A stretch of 64,000 nucleotides of DNA, taken from Solibacteraceae bacterium (GTDB lineage Bacteria > Acidobacteriota > Terriglobia > Bryobacterales > Bryobacteraceae). Location of the stretch: NCBI GenBank assembly GCA_026984795.1, contig JALSRK010000073.1, positions 223,930 through 287,929 of the forward strand. Reading direction: 5' to 3'. The notes under the pieces are model-generated. The model saw nothing but the letters and a program-made list of their open reading frames with translations. It did not search any database and was not told the origin of the DNA. Position numbers and translations under genes: made by a program. Below are positions 1 to 10,650 of this stretch, piece after piece (the first letter of the stretch is position 1; each line of letters opens with the position of its first letter).

Positions 1-426
1 CCCCACTGCGGCGCTCCCGCCGCTGAGGCGGCGGCTGCCGGAGGCGGGGAACAGGCCCAGCAGCAACAAGCTTCCCAGGCGCCGGCAGCGGCCGCGACGG
101 CCGCCGGCGGGATGTCTGAGAACGTCGCCGGCACGCTCTGCTATGTGCTCGGGTTCATAACCGGCATCCTCTTTCTCATTCTCGAGCCTTACAACCGCAA
201 CAAGAACGTCCGGTTCCACGCCTTTCAATCGATCTTCTTGTCCGTGGGCTTGCTGGCTCTGAATATCGTGCTGAACATCCTGCTGCCGCTGGTGGCCACC
301 TTGGTGATCAGCCCACTGATCAGCCTGGCGGCGTTTATCTTGTGGATCTTTCTGCTGATCAAGACTTACCAGGGGCAGAAGATCGTGCTGCCGGTCATCG
401 GGCCGTTGGCGGAAAAACAGGCGTAG
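1..426 (+). CDS. zinc-ribbon DUF4870-like membrane protein (5' truncated)
   Basis: The reading frame is open from base 1, so the gene begins before the window. The first residues read PHCGAP, which looks like the second half of an N-terminal zinc ribbon (CxxCG). An Ala/Gln-rich linker follows, and then three hydrophobic segments separated by the motif RFHAFQS. Short RNKNVRFHAFQS-type loops between membrane helices are typical of the DUF4870 / Tic20-like family of small membrane proteins of unknown function. An internal ATG at 112 would give 104 residues, but the ribbon remnant shows that the real protein is longer. It ends in a TAG at 424. The function is unknown. Confidence 0.75.
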   Translation, partial: PHCGAPAAEAAAAGGGEQAQQQQASQAPAAAATAAGGMSENVAGTLCYVLGFITGILFLILEPYNRNKNVRFHAFQSIFLSVGLLALNIVLNILLPLVATLVISPLISLAAFILWIFLLIKTYQGQKIVLPVIGPLAEKQA

Positions 427-464
427 CCGGAGCCGGTCGGAGGGCGTCACAATAGAAAGAAGAA

Positions 465-1649
465 GTGACGCTGCTGCCTTCATGGCTCCCAGGTTTGCCG
501 GCATTGCACGGCAAGTGCGTCGTTCGGCCGCTCGTTCCGCTTCTTGCGGCGGTGTTTCTGAGCGGCGGGGCCCTTGCCCCTTCGGTTTGGCCGGCGAAGC
601 CCCAGCAGGAGCAAGCCGGCGCCCCTGGACCGCGGGAAGGGGAGTCCAAGGAGCTGATCCCCCGGTTCCAGCAGAGCCACGGCCCGGAGATCGGCATCAT
701 CGATTTCTATGGCCTGCGCAAAGTCTCCGAGGAGGCCGTGCGCCGGGCGCTGGGGGTGGAAGAAGGAGGTCCGCTTCCCCGCTCGAAACAGGAAGCGGAA
801 CTGGCGATCGAAAGGATTCCCGGCGTGGTGTTCGCCCGCCTTCAGGCGGTCTGTTGCGAGGACGGGCGGGCCATTCTCTATGTGGGCGTCGAAGAGAAAG
901 GAGCTCCCCACTTCGACTACCGCCTGCCGCCCCAGGAGCAGATCGAGCTTCCGGAAGAGGTCCACCGCACCTACGCCCTGTTTCTTTCCGCTCTCAATGA
1001 AGCCGTCCGCAAACACGAGATCGACGAAGATCTCACCCAAGGCCACTCGCTGATCTCCAATGCCCGGGCCCGCAGCTACCAGGAGAGATTCCTCGTCCAG
1101 GCGAAGCAGTATCTAGACCGCCTCCGCGCCGTCCTTCGCCGTTCCGCCGATGCCGAATACCGGGCTATCGCCGCTTACGTCATCGGCTACGCCCCGGACA
1201 AGAGGGCTGTCATCGACGACCTGCTGTACGCGCTCCGCGATCCCGACGACACGGTCCGAAGCAATGCCATGCGCGCTCTGGCCGCCATTGAGGTTTACTC
1301 CCGCCGGAATCCCCAGCTCGGTATCCAGATCCCGGCCACGTGGCTGATCGAAATGCTGAACTCCATCATCTGGACGGACCGCACCACCGCGGCGGTGAAC
1401 CTGGTCAACCTGACCGAGGACCGGGATCAGGAGACTCTGGACCGCATCCGGGAACGCGCCCTCGGCGCCCTCATCGACATGGCCCGCTGGAAGCATCTGC
1501 CCCACGCATTGCCTGCCTACATCCTCCTCGGGCGCATTCTCGGCTTAAAGGAAGACCAGATCCGGAACTACTGGGCCGGTGAGGACCGGCTGCAGCTTGT
1601 CGAGCGCGCCGCCGCCCTGCAAGCGGACCGGCGCAAGAAGCGCGAATAG
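465..1649 (+). CDS. secreted POTRA-like / HEAT-repeat protein
   Basis: A 394-residue protein starting at GTG 465 behind an A/G-rich stretch (agaaagaagaa). The N-terminus has a basic and hydrophobic segment (about residues 18-40) that could be a signal peptide. Residues ~75-150 (IGIIDFYGLRKVSEEAVRRAL ... ILYVGVEEKG) have the helix-strand pattern of a POTRA domain, as in BamA/FtsQ-type proteins. Residues ~205-300 contain HEAT-like helix pairs (YRAIAAYVIGYAP, DDTVRSNAMRALAAIE). No catalytic motif is seen. It lies 38 bp downstream of the membrane protein and may share its transcript. A scaffold or envelope-assembly role is inferred from the folds only. Confidence 0.7.
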   Translation: MTLLPSWLPGLPALHGKCVVRPLVPLLAAVFLSGGALAPSVWPAKPQQEQAGAPGPREGESKELIPRFQQSHGPEIGIIDFYGLRKVSEEAVRRALGVEEGGPLPRSKQEAELAIERIPGVVFARLQAVCCEDGRAILYVGVEEKGAPHFDYRLPPQEQIELPEEVHRTYALFLSALNEAVRKHEIDEDLTQGHSLISNARARSYQERFLVQAKQYLDRLRAVLRRSADAEYRAIAAYVIGYAPDKRAVIDDLLYALRDPDDTVRSNAMRALAAIEVYSRRNPQLGIQIPATWLIEMLNSIIWTDRTTAAVNLVNLTEDRDQETLDRIRERALGALIDMARWKHLPHALPAYILLGRILGLKEDQIRNYWAGEDRLQLVERAAALQADRRKKRE

Positions 1650-1659
1650 CACCGCTGGC

Positions 1660-2844
1660 TCATGCCCCTTTCGCGGCGACCCGCCGGTTCTCACGGTAAG
1701 CGATGTTGGCCATGTGCGGCCCCGCCACCGCCGCGGCCGCCACTTCGATCGGGCAGTTCGGGCGCTTCCGCGAGCGCACGCAATCCAGCATGTTCTGCAT
1801 GTGCCCCGTCCCCCTGTCCCGGTCGGCTTCCTGGAAGATGAGCGCCGGGCGCTTCTTCTCGGTCCACGGCGCCCGGCTGCTACCCGGATCGTCGTAGACC
1901 CGGCAACCCGTCCGGTCCAGGATCATCGTCCCCAGCTCGCCGATGAAGGTGATCGCCCAGTCGTAATCGTGGTTGGTGCGGTAGTCGAGCGTCCAGGTGG
2001 CGATGAAATCCTCGTACTCGAAGACGGCCGAGAAGACGTTCGGTACCTCGGCCCCCGGCGCGTCGATGATCTTGCCCTGGCAGACAGCCGACCGCGGCGC
2101 GCCCGTCCCGGTGAGCCATTGCACCACATCCATCAGGTGCGTGCCCTGGTCGGTCATGTTGCCGCCCGAGTAGTCCCAGAAGCCCCGCCACCAGCGGTAG
2201 CGCATCGGCTCCAGCGGCCGCCGGGGCGCCGGGCCCAGAAACCGCTCCCAGTCGAGCTTGCCCGGCAGCGGGTCGTTGTCCAGCGGCAGATCGAAGTGCC
2301 AGTTCCAGCGCGCCTGGACCATCGAGATGCGCCCCAGAATCCCCTCCTCGATCAGGCGCCTGGCCCGGTGGATGAACGGCATGCTCCGGCGCTGCATGCC
2401 GATCTGGACCACCCGGTCCGGATGCTTCTTCACTGCCTCCACCATCACCCGGCTCTCTTCGAGCGACATCGACAGCGGCTTCTCCTGGTAGGCGTCTTTG
2501 CCCGCCTCGAGGGCCGCCAGCAGCATCGGCCGGTGCTGGTGGTCGGGCGTGGCGATCAGGACGAAGTCGATGCCGTCCTGCGCCAGCAGGTCGTGGTAGT
2601 CCAGGTAGGTCTTGACGCCCTTGGGCGAGTCGGCCTTGGCCATCTCCAGGTGTCGGTCATAGACATCGCACAGAGCAACGCACTGCGCCCCGAGGCGCTG
2701 AAACGTCCGGCTGACGCCGCGGCCCCGGTTGCCGGTGCCGATGACGCCGTAGGTGATGCGGTCGTTGGCGCCCCGCGCCGCTGCCGGCACGAAGGCCGGA
2801 GCCGCGAGGCCGCCGGCGAGGAAAGTCCGTCGTGATGTCTTCAT
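1660..2844 (-). CDS. Gfo/Idh/MocA-family oxidoreductase, TAT-exported
   Basis: A 394-residue protein. The N-terminus MKTSRRTFLAGGLAAPAF is a twin-arginine signal. It is followed by a Rossmann fold with the dinucleotide-binding stretch GVIGTGNRGRG (residues ~33-43) and the family motif EKPLSMS, whose lysine is the usual catalytic-site Lys of Gfo/Idh/MocA enzymes. The C-terminal half has the expected alpha/beta dimerisation domain with GGNMTDQGTHLMDVVQWL. Members oxidise or reduce sugars and inositols with NAD(P), and TAT-exported members are abundant in Acidobacteria, Planctomycetes and Bacteroidetes. Its substrate cannot be read from the sequence. It is convergent with the upstream plus-strand gene, with a gap of about 10 bp. 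Confidence 0.88.
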   Translation of the reverse strand: MKTSRRTFLAGGLAAPAFVPAAARGANDRITYGVIGTGNRGRGVSRTFQRLGAQCVALCDVYDRHLEMAKADSPKGVKTYLDYHDLLAQDGIDFVLIATPDHQHRPMLLAALEAGKDAYQEKPLSMSLEESRVMVEAVKKHPDRVVQIGMQRRSMPFIHRARRLIEEGILGRISMVQARWNWHFDLPLDNDPLPGKLDWERFLGPAPRRPLEPMRYRWWRGFWDYSGGNMTDQGTHLMDVVQWLTGTGAPRSAVCQGKIIDAPGAEVPNVFSAVFEYEDFIATWTLDYRTNHDYDWAITFIGELGTMILDRTGCRVYDDPGSSRAPWTEKKRPALIFQEADRDRGTGHMQNMLDCVRSRKRPNCPIEVAAAAVAGPHMANIAYRENRRVAAKGA

Positions 2845-2963
2845 ACCCGTCGTCTCCGTTCTCGTCGGTCTGAGTATATCGCGCCGCCCGGAAAAAAGAT
2901 TCTCGCCGGTGTCACCTAGGGGCTGGCCGGCGTCGTCTGAATATCGAAAGGAGGATTGGCCGA

Positions 2964-3380
2964 ATGCAAGCGTGTACAGCCTTGACGCGCCGGGGTGCTT
3001 TCCGGGCGCTGGCCGGCCTGGCTGCTGTTCCTCTCCTCGCCCAACAGCACGGCCGGCCCGGCGGAATGCAAGGCAGGCGAGGGGAAATGATGAAACGCCG
3101 CCTGGAGATGATGAAAGAGCGGCTGAAGCTCACCAGCGATCAGGAAGACAAGATCCGCGCCATCTATAAAGAGCAGTTCGCCAAAATGCGCGAAATGCGG
3201 GACAAGATGATGGAGAGCGGCGACCGGTCCGCAATGCGGGAGCAGATGCGCAAACTCCGCGAAGAGACCGACGCGAAGATCCTCGAGCTTCTCGACGATA
3301 CGCAGAAAGCCGAGTACAAGAAGATGCAGGAGGAGATGCGCGAGAAGATGCGCCGGCGCCGCGGCGCTCCGCCACGGTAA
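2964..3380 (+). CDS. Spy/CpxP-like periplasmic protein
   Basis: A 138-residue protein with an AAGGAGG ribosome-binding site upstream of ATG 2964. It has a TAT-like N-terminus (LTRRGAFRALAGLAAVPLL). The mature part is a highly charged, Met/Arg/Glu-rich helical region with KLTSDQEDKIRAIYKEQFAKM and LDDTQKAEYKKM. This spaced LTxxQ ... LTxxQ-like pattern is characteristic of the Spy/CpxP/LTXXQ family of periplasmic chaperones and stress sensors. The C-terminus ends in RRRRGAPPR. There is no operon partner on this strand. The function is inferred from the fold. Confidence 0.65.
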   Translation: MQACTALTRRGAFRALAGLAAVPLLAQQHGRPGGMQGRRGEMMKRRLEMMKERLKLTSDQEDKIRAIYKEQFAKMREMRDKMMESGDRSAMREQMRKLREETDAKILELLDDTQKAEYKKMQEEMREKMRRRRGAPPR

Positions 3381-3499
3381 GGTCCACGCGGATCACCTGC
3401 GGCTGTCCCGGGCGCCGGGATTCACGCTTGACGAAATCCGCCCGGCGCCCCCCACGGCCTTGCGATTGGCCGCCGGCAACCACCTGGCGGCAACGGGCG

Positions 3500-3976
3500 T
3501 TATTTGATCTCCGGGCTATTGGCGTCGGCCGGCTCCTGGCCCCAGTTCTCCCGGATGACCAGGGTCTGGTCCGAGTAAAAGGTCCGGCGCCCGGTACTGC
3601 CGAACACGATCGGGATGGCTTGAATCGTATAACCACCGTCGACGCCTTGGAGGATGAACTTGTAGCCGGTCTTCTCGCCTTTGGCCAGGTCGCCGGGAAT
3701 CAGGTCGGCGCCGTCCGGCCCCGGCGTCCCGCTTGTGGGCGGCCCCAGTTCCTGGAGTGATTTCGCGAAGCGGCCGAACTGGGAATAGTACATGCTCTGG
3801 GCCTGGTGGATCGTCTTGATCTGCTGGATCGCCGCCATCTCCTGGGTGTGCATCCGCGCTTTGTCGAGCTTCGGCACGGCGATGGCCGCGATGATCAGGA
3901 TGATCGAGATGACGATCAGCAGCTCGATGAGCGAAAAGCCCTTTCGCCGGTTGTTCGTGCGCTTCCTTGTCCTCAT
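3500..3976 (-). CDS. type II secretion / type IV pilin-like pseudopilin
   Basis: A 158-residue protein. ATG at 3976 is chosen because AAGGGA lies just upstream and the prepilin leader follows at once. The leader is basic (MRTRKRTNNRRKG) with cleavage expected at G/FSLIELL, and the conserved Glu5 and a long hydrophobic helix (FSLIELLIVISIILIIAAIA) are both present. The C-terminal part is a small globular domain (GRFAKSLQELGPPTSG, YSDQTLVIRENWG), as in GspG-like and acidobacterial pilin-like proteins. The gene sits 43 bp downstream of kdsA on the same strand. No other pilus or secretion gene is nearby, so it is an orphan subunit. Confidence 0.85.
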   Translation of the reverse strand: MRTRKRTNNRRKGFSLIELLIVISIILIIAAIAVPKLDKARMHTQEMAAIQQIKTIHQAQSMYYSQFGRFAKSLQELGPPTSGTPGPDGADLIPGDLAKGEKTGYKFILQGVDGGYTIQAIPIVFGSTGRRTFYSDQTLVIRENWGQEPADANSPEIK

Positions 3977-4019
3977 TTCGGTCCCTTCTACAGTATGACG
4001 CTCCCGCGCCCCGGAGCGT

Positions 4020-4853
4020 TCAGAAATCCGGGGCCCCGACCAGGCGGTCGATGGCCTGCAGGCGCCGCCAGAATCGCTGCAGAAAGTCCAGCCGCAAGGC
4101 GTTGGCCCCGTCCGAAAGGGCCCGCGGCGGATCGTCGTGCACCTCGACGAAGACGGCGTCCACCCCCGCCGCCACCGCCGCCCGCGCCAGCGGCTCGATG
4201 AACTCCGGCTCTCCGCTCGAGGTCCCTCCCGCCCCGCCCGGCAACTGGACGCTGTGGGTGGCATCGAAGACCACCGGGCGGCCGGCCTTCCGCATGATCG
4301 GCAACGCCCGCAGGTCCACTACCAGGTTCCGGTAGCCGAAGACCGTGCCCCGCTCGGTCAGCAGGATCTTTTCGTTGCCCGTGGAGGCCACCTTCTCGGC
4401 CGCCAGGTGGATGTCCTGCGGGGCCACGAACTGCCCTTTCTTGATATTCACCACCCGCCCCGTGCGACCGGCGGCCACCAGCAGGTCCGTTTGCCGGCAC
4501 AGGAACGCCGGGATCTGAAGGATGTCGGCCGCCTCCGCTGCAACTTCGGCGTGGGACGGCTCGTGGATGTCGGTCAGGATCGGCACCCCGGCCTCGCGCT
4601 TCACCTCCGCCAGGATCCGCACGCCCTCCTTCAGCCCTGGGCCCCGGTAAGAAGCGATGCTGCTGCGGTTGGCCTTGTCGTAAGAGGCCTTGAAGACGAA
4701 CCGCCCAACGGCGCGCGCGATCTCCCGCGCCAGCCGGTGCACGTGATCCTCACTCTCGATCACGCACGGCCCGGCGATCAGCGCCAGCGGGAAGCCCTCG
4801 CCGAAGCCGATCGTGGCGCCGTCCGGCGTCCGCAACTCGACGTTGCGCACCAT
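4020..4853 (-). CDS. kdsA: 3-deoxy-8-phosphooctulonate synthase (KDO-8-P synthase)
   Basis: A 277-residue enzyme that condenses PEP with arabinose 5-phosphate to form KDO 8-phosphate for the lipopolysaccharide inner core. Family motifs are clear: FKASYDKANRSSI, SYRGPGLKEG, IPAFLCRQTDL and FDATHSVQLPGG. The active site is of the metal-dependent type: Cys30 in IAGPCVIES, His200 in DATHS, Glu237 and Asp248 correspond to the metal ligands known from the Aquifex enzyme, whereas the E. coli metal-free type has Asn at the Cys position. It lies 3 bp downstream of pyrG, in the order kdsB-pyrG-kdsA, so the set makes KDO and the CTP to activate it. Confidence 0.97.
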   Translation of the reverse strand: MVRNVELRTPDGATIGFGEGFPLALIAGPCVIESEDHVHRLAREIARAVGRFVFKASYDKANRSSIASYRGPGLKEGVRILAEVKREAGVPILTDIHEPSHAEVAAEAADILQIPAFLCRQTDLLVAAGRTGRVVNIKKGQFVAPQDIHLAAEKVASTGNEKILLTERGTVFGYRNLVVDLRALPIMRKAGRPVVFDATHSVQLPGGAGGTSSGEPEFIEPLARAAVAAGVDAVFVEVHDDPPRALSDGANALRLDFLQRFWRRLQAIDRLVGAPDF

Positions 4854-4856
4854 CGT

Positions 4857-7249
<2,393 letters not shown>

Positions 7250-7319
7250 GATCGATCTTACCACAAAATAGCACCATGATATACTGGAGACGGAAGAATG
7301 AGTTGAGGGGGGTTGGGAA

Positions 7320-8327
7320 GTGACCGGACGCCGGGTTGCCGTCGCCTTGGCGGGCCTCGCGGCTGCGTTGTGGGTTGCCGGCGCGGCGGAGGCGCGGGAC
7401 CGAACCGTTTCCCAGTCCAAACCGCGCGTCTCCATCACTCCTCGTCGGGGAGCCGCTGCGCCGGGCAGCATCCCCGGCCGGACGCCGAACATCCGGGTGG
7501 ACACCACGCTCGTCCTGATCAACGTCACCGTGACCACGCCGCTGAATCAGGTGGTAACCGGATTGGAAAAGGAACATTTCCGCATCTTTGAAGACAAAGT
7601 CGAGCAGGAAATTACTCAATTTTCCGCCGAGGACGCCCCTTTGTCAGTGGGTCTCGTTTTCGATATCAGCGGCAGCATGGGCGCCAAACTGCACAAAGCC
7701 CGGCAGGCCGCGGCGCAGTTCTTCAAGACGGCCAACCCCGAGGATGAGTTCTTCCTGATCCAGTTCAGCGACCGCCCGAAGCTGGTCGTTCCCTTCACCC
7801 ACGACACCGAGGAGATCCAGAACAAGCTCGCTTTTACCCAGTCGCGCGGACGCACCGCACTGCTCGATGCCCTCTACATGGCGATGGACGAGATGAAGAA
7901 AGCCCACAACCCCCGCAAGGCGATTCTCGTCCTGTCGGATGGCGGCGACAATTCAAGCCGTTACACCCAGAGTGAGATCAAGAACCTGGTCCGCGAGGCG
8001 GACGTCCAGGTTTACGCCATCGGCATCTTCGAGCCGATCTATTCCCGGGGCCGAACGGCCGAGGAACTCGCCGGTCCGACGCTGCTGAGCCAGTTGGCCG
8101 AGCAGACCGGCGGCCGGCATTTCCCGGTCGAGAACGTCAACGAGTTGCCCGATATCGCCGCCAAGATCGGTATCGAACTCCGCAACCAGTATGTACTCGG
8201 TTACACACCCACCAATCAGGCCCGGGACGGCAAGTACCGCCGGGTCAAAGTGAAGCTGGTTCAACCGCGCGGGTTGCCTCCTTTGCGGGCAGCCTACAGA
8301 ACCGGATACTATGCGCCTTCACAATAA
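7320..8327 (+). CDS. secreted VWA-domain protein, acidobacterial type
   Basis: A 335-residue protein starting at GTG 7320 (GGGGTTGGGAA just before it), with an N-terminal signal peptide (about residues 1-25). The VWA domain starts near residue 105 with an intact MIDAS metal site, FDISGSMG (Asp115, Ser117, Ser119), and the late LSDGGDN motif. The preceding segment LVLINVTVT ... LEKEHFRIFEDKVEQEI is the pre-VWA strand region found in the VWFA-related family that is expanded in Acidobacteria. The C-terminus NQYVLGYTPTN ... KVKLVQPRG is also typical. The role is unknown; surface or periplasmic protein binding is the usual guess. It overlaps the next VWA gene by 17 bp. Confidence 0.88.
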   Translation: MTGRRVAVALAGLAAALWVAGAAEARDRTVSQSKPRVSITPRRGAAAPGSIPGRTPNIRVDTTLVLINVTVTTPLNQVVTGLEKEHFRIFEDKVEQEITQFSAEDAPLSVGLVFDISGSMGAKLHKARQAAAQFFKTANPEDEFFLIQFSDRPKLVVPFTHDTEEIQNKLAFTQSRGRTALLDALYMAMDEMKKAHNPRKAILVLSDGGDNSSRYTQSEIKNLVREADVQVYAIGIFEPIYSRGRTAEELAGPTLLSQLAEQTGGRHFPVENVNELPDIAAKIGIELRNQYVLGYTPTNQARDGKYRRVKVKLVQPRGLPPLRAAYRTGYYAPSQ

Positions 8328-9288
8328 CCGCATGCGAGCGCTGCCGGCGCTGGCCGCCGCCGCGGCGGCTTGTCTGCCCTTCGTCGCCGGTCCGGTGTGC
8401 GCCCAGGAACCCTCCGGAGCCGTGTTTCGGGCCGAAACCCGCCTGGTCGTTCTGCACGCCAGCGTGGTGGACAAGAAGGGCAAACTGATCACCAACCTGC
8501 CGCGCAAGGCCTTCACCGTTTACGAAAACGACGTCAAGCAGGAGATCAAGGTCTTTCGGCGCGAAGACGTCCCCGTCTCGATGGGCCTGATCATCGACAA
8601 TTCCGGCAGCATGCGCGACAAGCGCCAGCAGGTCGAGTCCGCCGCCCTCGCCCTGGTCGAGGCTTCCAACCCCGAGGACGAGATCTTCATCGTCAATTTC
8701 AACGACGAGGCCTATCTCGACGTCGATTTCACCAGCGACATCAAGAAGATGGAGGAGGGTTTGACGCGCATCGACTCCCGCGGCGGCACCGCCATGCGCG
8801 ACGCCCTGTCCATGTCCATCGACCACCTGGTCGAGCATGCCAAGAAGGACAAGAAGGTCCTCCTCGTCATCACCGACGGCAACGACAACACCAGCGCTGT
8901 CACGCTCGAGAAACTCGTGCATAAGGCCCAGCAGGCCGAGGTCCTGATATACGCTATCGGGCTTCTGAATCAGGAGCAGCGGCGCGAGCGCAAACGCGCC
9001 AAGCGCGCCCTCGAGGCTATCACGAAGGCCTCCGGCGGCCTCGCGTACTACCCTGACGACGTCAGTGAAGTGCACGACATCGCGCTACGGGTCGCCCACG
9101 AGATCCGCAACCAGTACGTGATCGCTTACACGCCCACCAACCCTGCGCTCGACGGCTCTTACCGCCGGATCCGCGTCGAAGTGAAGGCGAAAGGGAACCC
9201 CCATGTGCGCACCCGCTCCGGGTACTATGCCTCACCTCTGAAGCCCGGCAAATCGCGTTTGACTGAAGTGACCTCGACCGGAGAATGA
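8311..9288 (+). CDS. secreted VWA-domain protein, acidobacterial type (paralogue)
   Basis: A 325-residue paralogue of the preceding gene with the same plan: signal peptide (residues ~8-31), a LVVLHASVVDKKGK ... FTVYENDVKQEIKVF pre-domain, a VWA domain with intact MIDAS (IIDNSGSM; Asp96, Ser98, Ser100), an ITDGNDN motif, and a C-terminal RNQYVIAYTPTNP strand pair. ATG 8311 lies inside the end of the upstream gene, which suggests translational coupling; ATG 8332 is a possible later start. The pair probably arose by tandem duplication. Confidence 0.88.
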   Translation: MRLHNNRMRALPALAAAAAACLPFVAGPVCAQEPSGAVFRAETRLVVLHASVVDKKGKLITNLPRKAFTVYENDVKQEIKVFRREDVPVSMGLIIDNSGSMRDKRQQVESAALALVEASNPEDEIFIVNFNDEAYLDVDFTSDIKKMEEGLTRIDSRGGTAMRDALSMSIDHLVEHAKKDKKVLLVITDGNDNTSAVTLEKLVHKAQQAEVLIYAIGLLNQEQRRERKRAKRALEAITKASGGLAYYPDDVSEVHDIALRVAHEIRNQYVIAYTPTNPALDGSYRRIRVEVKAKGNPHVRTRSGYYASPLKPGKSRLTEVTSTGE

Positions 9289-9494
9289 TCCGCCGCCTCT
9301 GGAAACTCACCAAAGGCTACCGCGTGGCGCCGTGGAAGAGCCCCTATCTGCGCTGGCGCTTGGAAACCTACCTGGGAATCCCTGCTGACGCCATCGGGCC
9401 GGCTGAGTTCTTCCGTCTGCTCTGGCGACACCGCCGGGCGTTCCGGCGCTACCTGGACTGGGCGGACCGCATGGCCGCTCGCTACGGCGGCTGA
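9285..9494 (+). CDS. small basic conserved-looking protein
   Basis: A 69-residue protein whose ATG overlaps the stop of the VWA gene (ATGA), so it is probably translated by coupling. It is rich in Arg and Trp (MIRRLWKLTKGYRVAPWKSPYLRWRLE) with no signal peptide or membrane segment. A middle stretch (LETYLGIPADAIGPAEFFRLLWRHRR) looks like two short helices. I do not recognise a named family. The coupling and normal codon use support a real gene. Confidence 0.6.
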   Translation: MIRRLWKLTKGYRVAPWKSPYLRWRLETYLGIPADAIGPAEFFRLLWRHRRAFRRYLDWADRMAARYGG

Positions 9495-9503
9495 AGCCCC
9501 CCG

Positions 9504-10571
9504 TCAGAGCGTCTGGGTCACTTTGCGCAGGGCCCGCGGCTGGTCCGGATTCAGCCCCTTCTCTAACGCGAGACAGGCGCTGAAGAGCTGTGCGGGAACG
9601 ATGTAGGGGATCGGCGTGTAGGCTTCCGCCGGCAGCGGCCCCCGGACCGTCAGCTTGCCCGGCAGCACGACGGCACGCTTCGCCAGCCGCGCCGCCTCGC
9701 GGTTCGAGCCGTCGGTGATCGTCAATGTGTCGGCGCCGAGCTGGTTCAGTTTCTCCAGCATCCCCTTCAGCGACGGCCAGGTCGGTCCGGCCGGGCAGAA
9801 CAGGAATACCGGGAAGGCGGTCTCCACCATGGCGATCGGCCCATGCAGGAAATCGGCCGAGGAGAACCGCTCCGCCACCACGTAGCAGGTCTCCATCAGT
9901 TTGAGGGCGAACTCGTAAGCGTTGGCGTAGTTCAACCCGCGCCCAACCACCACCGTCTCCCGCATGTAGCGGTAACCCTTGGCGCGTTCGGCGATCTCCG
10001 GCTCGAGCTCCAGCGCCGCCGCCGCCGTCTCGGGGAGCCTCTTCAAATCGTCGAGCTCGATGGGGGCTCCCAGGGCCCAGGCCAGCAGGTACAGCGCCAT
10101 CAACTGGCCTGTGTAAGTCTTTGTCGCGGCCACGCTTCGTTCTTTGCCTGCCCGCACCAGGAACCGGTGATGCGGAATCCGCGCCAGCGTGCTCGCCGGG
10201 GAATTGGTGATCCCCACCGTGAGCGCGCCCAGCTCCCGGGCCCGTTCGAGCACCAGATTCGTGTCCGTGGACTCGCCGGACTGCGAGATCGCCACCATCA
10301 ATGCATCCTTGAGATCGACCTGCGCCTGATACAGGGTGAAGATCGAAGGCGCGGCCAGCGACACCGGCACGCCGGTGCTGATCTCCAGCAGATACCGGCC
10401 GAACAGCGCCGCATTGTCCGAGGTGCCTCGGGCAGCCAGCACCACCAGCCGGGGCCGCCGCCGCTCGATCGCTCTCTTCAGCCGCTCCGCCGCCTTCAGG
10501 GCCCCGTGGAGCGTCTTCTCCAGCGCCGCCGGCTGCTGGTGGATCTCTGCGAGCATGATCGGTCGCGCCAT
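9504..10571 (-). CDS. SIS-domain sugar-phosphate isomerase/deaminase (GlmS isomerase-like)
   Basis: A 355-residue protein with two SIS domains equivalent to the C-terminal isomerase half of glucosamine-6-phosphate synthase, without the N-terminal glutaminase. Sugar-phosphate-binding motifs are LAARGTSDNAAL, AISQSGESTDT and ERSVAATKTYTGQ. The second SIS domain has VVGRGLNYANAYEFALKLMET and a SSADFLHGPIAMV stretch, whose glycine and histidine belong to the active site in this family. Stand-alone proteins of this type act as glucosamine-6-phosphate deaminases or amino-sugar isomerases. The substrate is not decidable here. The gene is convergent with the VWA group and stands alone on this strand. 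Confidence 0.88.
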   Translation of the reverse strand: MARPIMLAEIHQQPAALEKTLHGALKAAERLKRAIERRRPRLVVLAARGTSDNAALFGRYLLEISTGVPVSLAAPSIFTLYQAQVDLKDALMVAISQSGESTDTNLVLERARELGALTVGITNSPASTLARIPHHRFLVRAGKERSVAATKTYTGQLMALYLLAWALGAPIELDDLKRLPETAAAALELEPEIAERAKGYRYMRETVVVGRGLNYANAYEFALKLMETCYVVAERFSSADFLHGPIAMVETAFPVFLFCPAGPTWPSLKGMLEKLNQLGADTLTITDGSNREAARLAKRAVVLPGKLTVRGPLPAEAYTPIPYIVPAQLFSACLALEKGLNPDQPRALRKVTQTL

Positions 10572-10650
10572 AGATCTCAGGCTAGCACGGGCCCGCCGGC
10601 CTCCCCGGCCGGCCGGGGCCCTTCGCCGTAGCGCTTCGCAACAGGTGAGA

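Noticed and set aside
12..110. A separate Ala/Gln-rich open frame at the window start
   Set aside because: It is continuous with, and in frame with, the DUF4870-like protein; it is its N-terminal zinc ribbon and linker.
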